DNA of 64,000 nucleotides from Neoscytalidium dimidiatum (lineage: Eukaryota > Ascomycota > Dothideomycetes > Botryosphaeriales > Botryosphaeriaceae). The DNA is taken from the NCBI GenBank assembly GCA_037367355.1, contig CM074698.1, positions 3,720,001 through 3,784,000 on the forward strand. Reading direction: 5' to 3'. The notes beneath the pieces were generated by a model. It worked only from the letters and a program-made list of their open reading frames with translations, did not search any database and was not told where the DNA came from. A program made the translations under genes and the position numbers. Shown one piece after another: positions 46,621-58,245 of this stretch. The first letter of the stretch is position 1. Every line of letters starts with the position of its first letter.

Positions 46621-49600
46621 GTATTCCACGATATTGCGACATGACGCAAGGTCCGACCGATGACTTCCTTGCCCCTCCCTCCCTCCCTCTCTTGCTGCCC
46701 TTTTCCATCACCCCGATCATCACGAAGCATGCGGTCACACGGAAGGCTTCGGAGCTGGTTTCCGTTGGGAATGTTGATGGGATATTCGGGGTGGGGGGAG
46801 GGGAACGTGCGCTTGCTATGTGATCGTTGTTTCCCTCCTCTCACACTAAACACGGGAGAGCAGGCAGCAGTTAATTTTCTCGCTGTCTTCAGACAAATGG
46901 ACAGCTGTCTTTCTTTCTTTCCTTTTTTTTTTTTTTTGGACGTCCATGTACTAGTACTTTTTTCTTGATCTGTTCCTTGGCAACGGGGGATCTTTTTTTT
47001 TTTTTTTTTGACAGGTGTCTTGTGGCGGGGGTTTTTGGGCTGTGTCGTCACTTCTGTCCCTGCGAGGTGATTGCCTTTTTCGGTTAGTGAAGGTCACGTG
47101 GGGGTGTGACGCACAAGCCACGTTATTGTTTTCGTGGAATTGTTGATTTTTTGTTGGGGTTGGTGGCGTGGCGGTGCGGTGCGGGGGGATCGGGTGGAGG
47201 AGGAGGAGGGGGGTTGATGATCGTTGTTGTTGACGGATGTCAGGCCGGGGCCGGGTGGGTTGCCGAGGTGGGCGTCTTCTGGCGGTGATGAGTAAACGGT
47301 GGAAAAGGTGGGAGTAGGAGAAAATGAGTCACGGGGTGGTTGGTTGTGATGGTCGTAGTGTGCTGTTCCGTGTTGCTTGGCAGGTTTGAGCGAGCATGAT
47401 GTCGTGGGAGGCGCGTGTGGCTGATGGGTGGGCGGGCTTGATGAGGAGTGGCTTCAGACCCCAGTGCTGAGAAACCTTTCTAGGGCTTGGGAGTGGAAAC
47501 AATCTGCCAATACATGAGCCTTTTATAGAGTCCAGGGGATGCCGAGACCTCCTTTGCTTCCAGTCTGACGGATTCTCGATTCTGTTCCTCTACCTCCTGC
47601 TTTTTGTGCACTTGAGGCTCCGGAGCTTTAGCCTCGGCAGCCAGAGTTCTCAATAGCCTTCGCCACGGCTTTCTCAAGTTGACGGTTCTGTAGAGTAAGG
47701 TCGTGGTGTCATGCATCATCATTTGGTGCAGGGGCCGAATAACACATTGTACTGTACATTGAATTTCTCGGGGTGATTGGGCGTTGAGGATATCTTGCCT
47801 ACACGACGTTGCTGGACATGGTACAAGAAGACCCGTAGCACCTTTTTAATTGAATGCCATTTTTAGAAGATAGACTTGCGGAAGACTGTCTCTCTTAAGT
47901 ATACCCAACTCAGTAAGGTATCAGTATACTATCTCAAGCATATTCAAGAATTATCAAGAATTTTTTTTATACAACAGTCGATGCAAACTTACTCCTTGAC
48001 ATCTTTGTACGTGTTGCTGCTCGTAAGGCCAGTATACCAAATGCTCAACCTGTTAGGCGTTTGTTCGGTCTTGGTCACAATCACCCAGGGAATAAGCTGG
48101 CGCTTTTCTTTGTTCCCCTTTCTTTTCTTTTTTTTTTAAAAAAAAAAAAGCTGAAGCAATGTCGTTACTAAATCATGCCTATCACCTTTAGAAGATGCTG
48201 TAGACAAAACAAGCATGAAGAGCGCCAGCAGTGCCTATTGGTGCTGATAATGGCTTCTTATCACTGTGGAATCCGGATCCAATATCAAACTTCAGAAGTG
48301 CCTGGACGAGTGCAGTCCCAGGGCTGAGTGAAGATGTGTGTTGCACACTGTTACAGTGAAGGTTTCAGTCGCGGACTGGTAGTAAGCCGAAATTCTCTGT
48401 TCTTTCGAAGTGATAGAGGAACTGTTACCGTCTTCATCGCATCTGCATTATCTAGATTTGAAGAAAGATATGCCGTAAAGTCAAATGACTCCTCTAAATA
48501 TTCGAGGTATGTCAGCGCTTGGACAGTCAGTGCCCAAGATACAGAGATTCCTCGAGAACCCTCGAGATCCGGTGTTTACTTGCCTACGTTCTCAATACCC
48601 AGGTCGGAGCTCGCATGCGGCTGGGTGTGCCAGTGTCGGCGAAATGGATCCACCTGTACACCCCTTCACTGTCCCTTTCTTGCCCCTCCCTTTTCATTTC
48701 AAACGGAATGGCTACTTACACTTGTTGTCAGAAAATATCATTCGACATTGATCTACATCATCCATCACAGATTTTGAGGATATAGGGAAGGTAGTGGACA
48801 CCTTCATCACATCAAGGCGCAGCATATTATGACTGCCTATGTAAGACAGATGGGTTGATTGATTCGCTTTGAATAGTGGTGAAAAAAGGTCAGCACATGG
48901 TTGTAGAAAGCGTTCGGCGTCAAAAGACGATGCAAAGAGGCCGAAAAGCTATCTTCAAATTGATATCGAGTGAGTGAAAGGGTTTTCCACAGACTAATAT
49001 ACAATTTTAAAGTGGCGACCACCCTTAGTGATCATATGCCGCCTCATCGACGGGTATACTCTAGAAATCCGTCATACTACGCTTTGATGGTCATCATCCT
49101 GAAATTTCACCTCTTCCCGCTTCGGGCTCCACTTCAAAGTCTGTGCCGATTCAGCACGACTTGGGAATGTCAAGCGGGAGCGTGCAAAGGCTTCTCAGGG
49201 ATAAGGATAGAAGGGGTAACTCCCGTCCTTCTGCTCCATTCTACGGCAATGCTGCTCTCTTACCAGCTCTATTTTCTTTTTCTTACGAGTATGTACTCCG
49301 CGGCCCGGGTCAAATAGAAGTACATTATAGGGACCCGTACCCTGAATAATAAGTGTGAAGTCTTATCTTTCAAAGAGTTCCATGATAGTTATCATACCAG
49401 AATGATGCTGGGAGTATGATTTTCATGCTGCAATTAGGTCATGCTGCGGGAAAAGTTGACAATAATCAAATTGTGAGCTTAGCATGAGCCCTCGGAGCAC
49501 CAGAAGTTGTCTAGAACCGGAGCAGCAGCCCTAAAGGAGTAAAATTTGCGACCCTCTGCCTCAATTTAAACATTCAGTGAACCTAAAAAGTTGTCAGATC

Positions 49601-52600
49601 TTCAAATGGATCACGCAGCAGCAGTCGCTGCCCGCACGAACGGCATGCTTTACAGACGGAGTTTGTAGAGGATGAAGTAGATACACGAATACTCTCCGAG
49701 ATATAAACTCGAAATCTTGCATGTGCACGCGCTGTTATAATGAATTAATCACCGTGCCACGTTGGCTCTCTTTCGCGAAGATTCCATAGACGCAAGGTCA
49801 CTATGGAGCTCTCAGAAAATGCTTACCCCCACCATAGGATCTTGATGGTGTGCTCAATCATTGCGTGTCATCGTCGTTGACCCTTGGTCCTTGAAGCAGT
49901 GGTAACGGGATCAATCATCTACACTTACCTAACCATCAAAAGACGCCCCTTTGATGCATTTCACCAGCCACGGCGACGTGGACACGTGCAGCAGGACCCA
50001 GCGGCTAGAGCAATGGACTGCTAACCAACGTTAGGGGCTGCTGAGATATTATGTCTGGAGCATAGTTACCTTGGGGATAGCTCAGCGAGAAGACGCATAG
50101 AAAGCGGAGGCATACCTCTACCGTTTTTCGACAACATGCTGAGACTCATAAGTCGAACTGCTTCATCCAACATTGCAAAAGGACTTCAGGGAGGCTAAAT
50201 GCCCTGCAAGCATTAATGTCAGTATCAGGTACCATGAATCTAAGTTCAAGGATGTTGGCGGCAGGCTGGACGTAACAGGACAAGGGGGAGCGTGATTGAG
50301 TATCCACGGAAATGAAGCCGGAGTTGTCTGTGATGACAACAAGGTTTGAACAGAAACGTCCGGAAGCGAATCGACCTCTGTGAATGGGCAGGCTGCTGGG
50401 GCGCGTTGGCTGGGCGGCGCCGTCCCCCGCCAGGAGAGGGGGCGGGGTCATGGATGATCGATTAAGAACTGCCAGACTTGTGGTGATTGGCAAAAAGGGG
50501 GGGGGAGGAGAGAGATAGGCGTATATACGGAAGAATCTGCGGTCTCTTGTTCTTTGCGGCCTGTGTTGATGGTTGTATTTCCAATGGTAGATTTATTTTC
50601 GGTTCTTGGTAGCGTTTACATATGGGTTACTCCTCGGCGGATCTTCTACGGGATCTACATCGCACGTGAGTGCTTACAACAGACGACACAGCCTTGCGTT
50701 AAGCAGTGGGTCGCGCTTATGAGTCGAAACCTGCGATTCCAGACCCCGCCTGGTTGGTCCACCAAAACCTGCGATTAGAATGGCCCAGACCGCCCGTTAA
50801 TGAATCTCAAGACCGTGGGAAGGGATCGTCCAACGACGTGAGGGGTAGCGGTACAGCGCCCGAAGAGGGTGTGCTCCTTTCCAACGCTGCCGGAGCCGCC
50901 ATGCTAAAGTGAAAGGAGAGGCGCTTTTGAGTGTCGCGTTTCGTCATTTACGGTCGTAGCATAGATCCGCCTTGCATGAAGTCTATACCTATTTCCTTGA
51001 AGGAGGGAGGTTGAGTTCGTGTCTTTCTTCCGTTTGATCGCTAATGAATGCGAACCTGGGGCGCAAGATTTATTCCCGCAAACTACTTTCTCCTGAGGCC
51101 AAATCGAAGCCGTACAGCGCGCCATCCTGCTTCTGCCCCACACGCTTAAAGTAGTCGTGGCTGCCTGCCCTCAGCCTCCTGAGGCTCCACCGACTACCCC
51201 CGCACGTCGGCACGCCAGGCTCGACGCTATCGCCATCGGGCTGAATTAAGCCCGCATTGTGTGAGGAAAAGAGCGCGTGTGCGTGGGAGCAATTTCAGGC
51301 CGATGGCGCAAATCCGGATCAGCCGCTCAAGCGCCACGAGGTTGCCTGCCGTGAAGATATGCAGTATGCCTGTAACCCGATCCGTGCATGGGAGCAGTTC
51401 AGCTACCTTCTACCAGCCGAGAGATGACCCCAGTGCTTCCTGCCAATCGCAGCAGCGGCGGGGCGCAGCTTTCGAAAAATTCTGGAAACAATGCACTGGC
51501 ATACCTTCAGGGGGTGAGGGGTAAACGGAAGTCTTCAGCCCACCTGATTGAGTCCTGTGCTGCGACATGTGCAGAGGTCAATGAAGGAGGCCGCACGAAA
51601 GTCGAAATCGATATATAAAAGGCGCAAAGAGCGCACGGGGTTTTTGTTCTCGAATGCTTCCCTCATTCTGGCCATCACATTAGTCCACCACCCTCCCCGA
51701 CATACCTCATGGCAAGCCTGAGAACCAGCCTAACGGTACCATGGATCCTACGCGTCCCACCCCTGGTAATTCTCCGCGACAGCAGAGCATATGCACTACT
51801 CGCCTGCAGTTCCTCTCTTTCTGGCAACTCTGCCTACGCACCGCGCCTCACCGTCGCCGCATCTTGGCGTCTTACTGCCTCTTACCCACAGTCTCTCCAC
51901 ACCGACCCATAGATGACCTTTTTTATTGGAGTAGAGGGTAGATTTGGCACTCGCAGAGCTCACTCCCAGGCGTCCCTGCAGCTAGCCTTCACCTCAAGGC
52001 CCAAAGCGCCAGGCATCGAGCGGTCCATCCTCGTTACTATTCAGTCGATCAGCCCGTAGGAGCATCTCTTGACTCAGCCAACTGTTTGAAACATACTCCA
52101 TGGGAGCAGAATTAGCGTTTTGCTTGCTGTCGTTTATCCATTGGCCGATTCATCCGTATCGCGTGGATGGGCAGCGGGAGTAGTTATGTGCTCCTTTGCC
52201 GCCGCCGTGGTGTTGCCCGCCTTGTCTGTCAGTATGGTGTCTATAAATCCATTCAGGCTTGGAAGCTCCACCGCCTCTTCTCAAGCCTAGACTCCTCGCA
52301 GACTCCGGTAGTGACGCTCACCTTTATTGCTCGATTACAATAGTTGCTGGTTAGTACATGGCCTGCGCTTTCGTTGCTATGAGATCCGTTGCTCATGAGG
52401 CATGCCGATATAGGTCAGGGTATCAGGCCAACCCGTCATATCATTCGTCGGAAGAGGCAGAAGGCTGCCGACTGCCAGCCCAACACTAGCGTGAGGTACT
52501 TCCGTTCGCTAAGATCTTCCAGGAGAGCGCGGGTGTTGCGTAAAGATGCTAACTTCATGGGTCAGAGGACACAACTTGAGATCGGCTCTCAAACGTCAAA

Positions 52601-52656
52601 CACACCTTCCCTGAGCGGTGCCGTTCCCAAACTTTCAACTTCGGAGGATCGACAGC
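45593..52656. other. 7-kb region without a supported gene
   Basis: The Mga2-like 3' UTR probably occupies the first few hundred bases. 46.1-47.05 kb is rich in long T runs (about 46,130, 46,540, 46,925 and 46,990). A T10A12 palindrome lies at 48128-48149. The minus-strand frame 47480-47722 (80 codons, charged) is the only slightly protein-like one and has no family. A weak tRNA-like patch at about 49,990-50,030 was rejected. No RNA gene is supported. Confidence 0.45.
46587..46613. repeat. (TC)n microsatellite
   Basis: An uninterrupted TC dinucleotide repeat of 27 bases, within a pyrimidine-rich stretch next to a T run. Confidence 0.9.
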
Positions 52657-53124
52657 ATGTTTAGCGACACCTCTAGCAGCTCAGCAGCGAGCAGCCCAGC
52701 GGCGAACAGCCCGCCCAGTGACCTCCATATCCGCACCTTGACAGTCGATGGAGCCCGATGGTACGGCTGCCCTTACTGCGACCACAAAGACCGCAGGCGG
52801 TACAATTGCACCCGCCACATGAAGGAAAGCTGCGGACACAAATTCGGCTACACGGTGGAGCCCATACCCTGCCCTGCCGAGGGATGCGGTAAGAAGTATC
52901 GGCGTGTTGATCCGTTGAGGGATCATATTAAAAGGTGGCACGAACACCCTGAAGGCTATAAGAAGATCCTACTGAAGGTGGTTGACTGGAGAGTCGCCGG
53001 GGATGAGGGAAAGCAAGAAGTAATGTTCAAGGAGCTGGTGAACCTGTTGGACGGGATGCACTGGGAAATGAACGAGAATGGCCTCGTCATCCGCAACGCG
53101 CCGTTCAACATTGGCATCCCCTGA
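52657..53124 (+). CDS. Small C2H2 zinc-finger protein
   Basis: This single-exon gene encodes 155 residues. After a short Ser/Ala-rich N-terminus there are two zinc-finger units: CPYC...HMKESCGH (unusual spacing, with an extra Cys between the two His) and CPAEGCGKKYRRVDPLRDHIKRWHEH, a standard C-x4-C-x12-H-x4-H finger. The end (KKILLKVVDWRVAGDEGK...) looks helical. It probably binds DNA in the nucleus, but the target is unknown; short one- or two-finger proteins of this kind are common in fungi. The start at ATG 52657 removes a low-complexity extension that is not in frame. It is isolated, with about 7 kb of gene-free DNA before it. Confidence 0.75.
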   Translation: MFSDTSSSSAASSPAANSPPSDLHIRTLTVDGARWYGCPYCDHKDRRRYNCTRHMKESCGHKFGYTVEPIPCPAEGCGKKYRRVDPLRDHIKRWHEHPEGYKKILLKVVDWRVAGDEGKQEVMFKELVNLLDGMHWEMNENGLVIRNAPFNIGIP

Positions 53125-56100
53125 GTCGCGAGCGTTGCGGAATGTCAAGCACTCGGATTGTACGGGAAACGATGCATCTCACGTCCCATGGCATTGTCCG
53201 TAGCAATAATGAAGATCGATGATTTTTTTGCTTTCTGCCCCTGAACCGCTGAGACGCTATGTACTGAGAGAACCTGCCCATCGATATTGACAACATGAAA
53301 GATGTGGCCATGCGCTTGCGGATACGGTGATAGCAGAAAATCTCATAGGAGAAGAGACGCATAGCGTCTTCTCGCAGTCTCTGAAGAATCAGCGCGAAGC
53401 CGACCGTCATAGAAACTCAGAACCCTGAACTGGAACGGAAGCAAATCGATGCACGTGACCAGTGGATGAAGAGAGCTTCTTGTTTACTAGAGATGCAACT
53501 GTCGGGCCATAGGCGAATGCTCTTCCAGGCGTGAGGCTCTGATCCAGAACGGGCAAATGGAAGTTTTTCTTGGCATTAGATATCGGGCTGGCCGGTACTG
53601 CAGCGCGCAAAGACCGTATACATACCCGTTCGGGAACGGTTGGTTGTCGTGTACCGCCGGTACTGACCGGAAGTCTTCGTTCGAAGGTATCAGGCAGGTC
53701 GCGTCGCGATTGACATGTGGCATCGTTCAGCTCGGACCAAGTCCCTGATGCACCGCGTCGTCCTGGAAATGAATGGAAGCAGCATCAGCGACCGTGAAGA
53801 AAGCCGCTTGTGCATCGGTCAGCCGCTGCGGCAGCGATGCAGAGAGAAGTTCGGTCCAGCATTTCTGTCGGAGGCTGAGCAACGACGGACGACGCTACGT
53901 TTGCGTGATTATGGCCTTCTGTATCCCTTGGGAAGTAACACCGCAATGAGACCGCATGCTCCCTTATCGTCTTTACCGCTACTTCTGAACCCCAAGTAAA
54001 CGGGGCGTCGCCTGAACGGAGTGGGAGCACCTCCACCTGCAGGATCGTAATCCTCGTCGATAGAGGCGCCTGTTCCGAGGTAGCGTTCGAAACAATTGCT
54101 TGCTGGCGTTGAGAATGAAAGTTACTGCATGAACAGACTGGTTCCGTTCATAACTCGCGGTTGAAGATTCCTGGAGCTCCCGGTGCGTTGTGCCTCTGAT
54201 ACCGAAGGCCTAGCAAGTGCCTGCACACCTAACAGAGCGGTGTGCTTCCCCTGAAGGAATTCTGCTCGGCGCAACCCCACATTTGACTGGCAAGGCCCGG
54301 TAACAGTTCCGTCGGTCGGCGTTGGGCGATCCATGCTTCGCTTGCTTCTTGCCGCAGCCCACAGTGAGCGCGAAATCCAGAGGCCGCCGTGGATTTTCCG
54401 ATAGGGGTTTCAATGTCCGGGTCCATGCGAAAAGGAGAGGCAGCCAGACGAAGTAGTAAGAGCAGTGTACCGGTTTATGGAACGAGGAAAGAAGGAGAGC
54501 AGAAATGCCCCGTGTCCTCGGCGGGCGGTGAGAAACCGAACACGCCAGACCTGTGGCTCAAGCCATTTTCGACCAGCTTGCTATCCGTTGGAGAGCCTGT
54601 CCTCAGGGCTGCAGGAACAGCTTCCCAGCTCTTGCCTTCGACCCGCATGTTCTTTTCTTGATCATCTCCAATCTTTGGGCTGGAAAAATCTCCGACGTAT
54701 GTGGTCCGTGCTCATTATGGTATCCACGTCTCCGCTCTAGCTTCATGTTGTCCAAGTATCCCGGAATGCTGCGGTGACAGCCTGGCAGTGAGTGTATGAA
54801 CGTACGTGCGGACTCATTCGGTCCCTGTGTTTTGGGATCGGGATGGGAGGGGCTGGGCTGCGCCAGAGGCCCTGGATTGGGATGATCGAGAGCGGGATTG
54901 TGAGCTGGATGTCGTTTCTTTCTTGAGCCAGGAGATGCTTCTGAAAGAGCTATATCAGTCAGAGATATTAACTGTCCTTACATCGTGGGTCGTACCGGTG
55001 CTGCGTGGCTAATACAGTTCCTATGTGACCGCTGACCTAACAATTCGAAAAGAAATTTGGAGGAAAGAGACAGGATGCCTCTAGAGATGGCGTGCAGACA
55101 CGAACCAGTTCGGAATGGCACGCTGTCGTTGCAGGATCCACTGCAGGCTGGATCGCGGGAAACGGCGTATTCATGATAGTCGGCGTCGCCACGGATTCCG
55201 AGAGATACCGAGCATCTTCTGGTGACTATCGAGACAGGAGCTTGATGTCGAGAGAAGAGTAGGACAGCGGGGGAACGGTGATTTTGACTAAGGTATGAGC
55301 GGTGTGAAGAACTTTGGTTGACCAGCCGCGTTGGCCTGATGTTGGCTCTTCACTCCCCCCGCATCATTGGCTGGTTCGGGGGGTGGCTCAACAGTAAGCT
55401 TAGGGATATGTGGATTAACCACAGCGCAGATGCCTGCACATGTGCTCATCTTCTCCACCTTTCCTCGGTGTCATCCTACAGCTTCCGCTCAGCTCACATG
55501 ACGGCCGTGTCATGGGATGCATCTTCACTGGGTTGAAGGCCCATGTCGTAATGCCGATTCATGCGTACCGTGCCAATCCTTCGGGGTCTGGAACGCGGAT
55601 CGGGATGATTAGACCGTCTGTTCTCCGATCTTCCACGCTCAGAAATCCAAATTGATGCGAGAGCGAACAGATTGTCTTTCTGCCGCGTGTGATGATCATT
55701 AAAAACCGGATGATCCGCCTGATGATTGACTCCCAGCTCGTTCGGAAGTTCCTCAAAGGATTCTCGGAACACGGTTTGCCTGAATCAAGTCACGCATCCC
55801 AGGCCCCGACAATCCTTTAGCGTAAAGTTTGACCTGTTTCGACCGTAGTCTGCCTCACGCCCGGTCCAACAACCTGCACTAGCAATGTTTATTGAGTCAA
55901 ATGCATCTGTAAAACGATTTACGGACATGTTCAAAGACAAGTATGCCTTCTTGTACCCCTCACCGGTCTTTGATCACCCCAATATTGCCTTGGCAAGATA
56001 TAAGATCTCCAAGCCATTCAGTGGGGCTAGACTCTGTCAAGGTCATTAGTTCGATAGTCTAGGAACAGACTCGGCAATTAAGCGGGACTGTGGGAGGTCT

Positions 56101-56538
56101 GGCTTTTGCGCTCTGTGACTAGTCCTTTCCCCCCCAGAACCTTGAGATCAAACAGAGACTGGTGTGAAATCGAGAGCCGACCCTTTTCCAACACTTAGTA
56201 AATAACCATGCTGCGCCTCCCATCAGTACGGTAATGAGATAAAATTCTAGGCGCATCACACTCCACACACAAAGCTCAGTCATTTGATCTTTCTTCGGTA
56301 TCATGGGAAGACGTGGCATTTTGCTTTGAGGTCGTTATTTTGATATTACTGTTTGCTTCCTGGCCCACGCGTTCTGTCATCTCCTTTGAATTGCCAAATG
56401 GTGAAAATTCACCTTCGCCGCCTAATTCCGCGCGCAACCCTCCCAACCCCTTTGGACCCTTTCCCAAGCAACTGGTGTTGAACACCATGATAGATCGACC
56501 CTCTTAGGAGCTGGACGACTAGTAGGAGACTATGTACA
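53125..56538. other. Intergenic region, no gene seen
   Basis: 3.4 kb with many short frames on both strands (for example 54389-54661 plus) but none with motif, codon bias or splice support. Confidence 0.4.
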
Positions 56539-56869
56539 TAGGGGTGGAACTAGGCCTGATTAGGCCTCTCTCAATTAGGTAAACATTATGTGCGGCCTTC
56601 GATCTTCAACAATGAGTACTACTGTGCTGGGATCTTTGAATCATTACAAATCGAAGGCGGAAAGAGTCCGTGGCTCCCCAACAATTAGTGCGATTAAAAA
56701 ACTGTCGAAAAGGCTGGCACGACAATCTAGCGGGAGACCATGTGTTAATTATATCGAACTGGACCAAAATCATTTGGAATCTTTCAGAGAGCCAGTTGTT
56801 GAAGATCGAAGGCCGCACATAATGTTTACCTAATTGAGAGAGGCCTAATCAGGCCTAGTTCCACCTCTG
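56539..56869. mobile_element. hAT-like MITE with perfect 70-bp inverted repeats
   Basis: Bases 56543-56612 are the exact reverse complement of 56796-56865 (70 of 70). Each arm starts GGTGGAACTAGGCCTGATTA. Including flanking bases the ends read (T/C)AG(G/A)GGTGGAACTAGG, which resembles hAT terminal repeats. Total length is about 330 bp, too short for a transposase. I see no clear 8-bp target duplication. An 81-codon frame (56588-56833) crosses the centre and is probably fortuitous. Identical arms point to recent movement or to protection from RIP. Confidence 0.8.
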
Positions 56870-57430
56870 TCTCTGGTAATCGTCAAGCCTCCTGAAGGTT
56901 CAATCTATCATGGTTTTCAATACTAATTCGCTTTCGTCTGCCGGCCAGTCTGGATCAGGATGAATCCGAAAACAGAAGACTGCTCTTGATCCTTACTGAC
57001 CCAGAGCCTGCCGGCTTCCAAGAATTTTCTTTTCAGGCAAAGACCGCGTCGGATCGGAAATAGCAAGAATTCCGTGGCATTCGAGATGCAGACCTTGTGT
57101 CTTGAAAATTACTCTAGTAGGGCGCACTTCTCAGCGGACCGTCTAATGAACATTTTTCAATGCAGCGGTCTCCCTTGCTAATCCGGTAGTAAATAGAGTC
57201 TCCTATGTTGAAACAAAAAGCGGCGCTTGAGTTATCCTTGCGTGCATTAAATTGCAACATCCTACACTGACTGTATAAGGGTGTTTGAAGGCGAACATAC
57301 GTGTAGCAGTAGATAATCCAAATAAGAATGTCTGAATACTGTATAATGTCTCGTAGCTCCTGTTAAGATAGCTTGCGTTTTATAAAGGCCCTCTAAGGGA
57401 TAACCATTGAGTTCAAACAAAGAGAAGCCA

Positions 57431-58245
57431 TCACTCGTAAAGACGCAAACTCTTCTCCTCGTTTCGATTAATCCATTCGTGACACTTCCGAAAGGGGTTG
57501 TGCCATTGGATTCGCTGTCTGCATTGGCGATCGCGCACATTCGTGATCTCTGCGTTTTCCGCACAAGCGAGCCAGCTCCAGGATGGTGCGATGTAATCAG
57601 GTGACTCTGGAAGAGCAATCTGTCCACTAAATTTAGTTACAGACCATAGTAACTGGTTGTGCATATCCTTTTTCCAGATACTAGCCAAGTATGTGCCTTT
57701 AGTTATTTCCGATATAACTTTGACCAAAGAAGATATTGCAAGAAGCCGGTCGTCCCAAAAAGTGAATTGGTGGCAGGTGTGGTCCAAATAGTGGCTGCAC
57801 CATATCGAGAGTATGTCATCACCGAGCCCTGACCTATGTTCCTCGATCATTGACCAAAGGTTATACTCTACAATTTCTGCAAAGTTGTTATCAAGTCTCG
57901 AAGTGTAGAGATTCCCACACCTCCAGCGAGTAGCCTCTGCGCCGAAGTATATCCTTCTTGTCGAGAATAGCCGTTCGCTGAAAATCCAGCCTCGTTATCC
58001 CCATCTGCTTTCTGCGGTGTCTTGGTAAAAGAGAGAGTAGCCAAATGACCTGGTCGAATCGGAGCCAGTAATCCAATATGAGCTGGAGATACCACGTCCC
58101 GGCCGCATTTTAGAATGCAGTGGTTAATCCAGCTTTTCAATCTTTCGCCGACTTGTGACAAGAGTTCCATTTGGTTATCTGAGACAAGAGAGTCAAAGCG
58201 GAGACTTCTCGAAAATCTTAACCACGAAGTACATGAGTCTATCAC
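57431..58245 (-). pseudogene. Broken HET-domain (heterokaryon incompatibility) gene
   Basis: Minus-strand fragments match the parts flanking a fungal HET domain. From about 58245, a piece with ERLKSWINHCILKC resembles the region just before the HET core. From about 57995, in another frame, WIFSERLFSTRRIYFGAEATR matches the WxxQERLLSxR...FG block after the core. This continues as FTFWDDRLLAISSLVKVISE, YLASIWKKDMHNQLLW and YIAPSWSWLA, ending at 57431. The core itself (the YxxLSxxWG and D-rich CIxQD blocks) is not found, so about 150 residues seem to be missing, and at least one frame change lies near 57,995. HET proteins trigger cell death after fusion of unlike strains; this copy is probably dead. 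A very divergent intron arrangement is the alternative. Confidence 0.65.

Noticed and set aside
48128..48149. T10A12 palindrome as an intrinsic terminator
   Set aside because: Fungal Pol II does not use such terminators and no gene ends there; it is simple sequence.
49990..50030. tRNA-Ser-like patch (GCGGCTAGAGCAATGGACTG)
   Set aside because: It resembles an A box and anticodon region, but the anticodon stem does not pair and there is no B box (GGTTCRANNCC) at the right distance.
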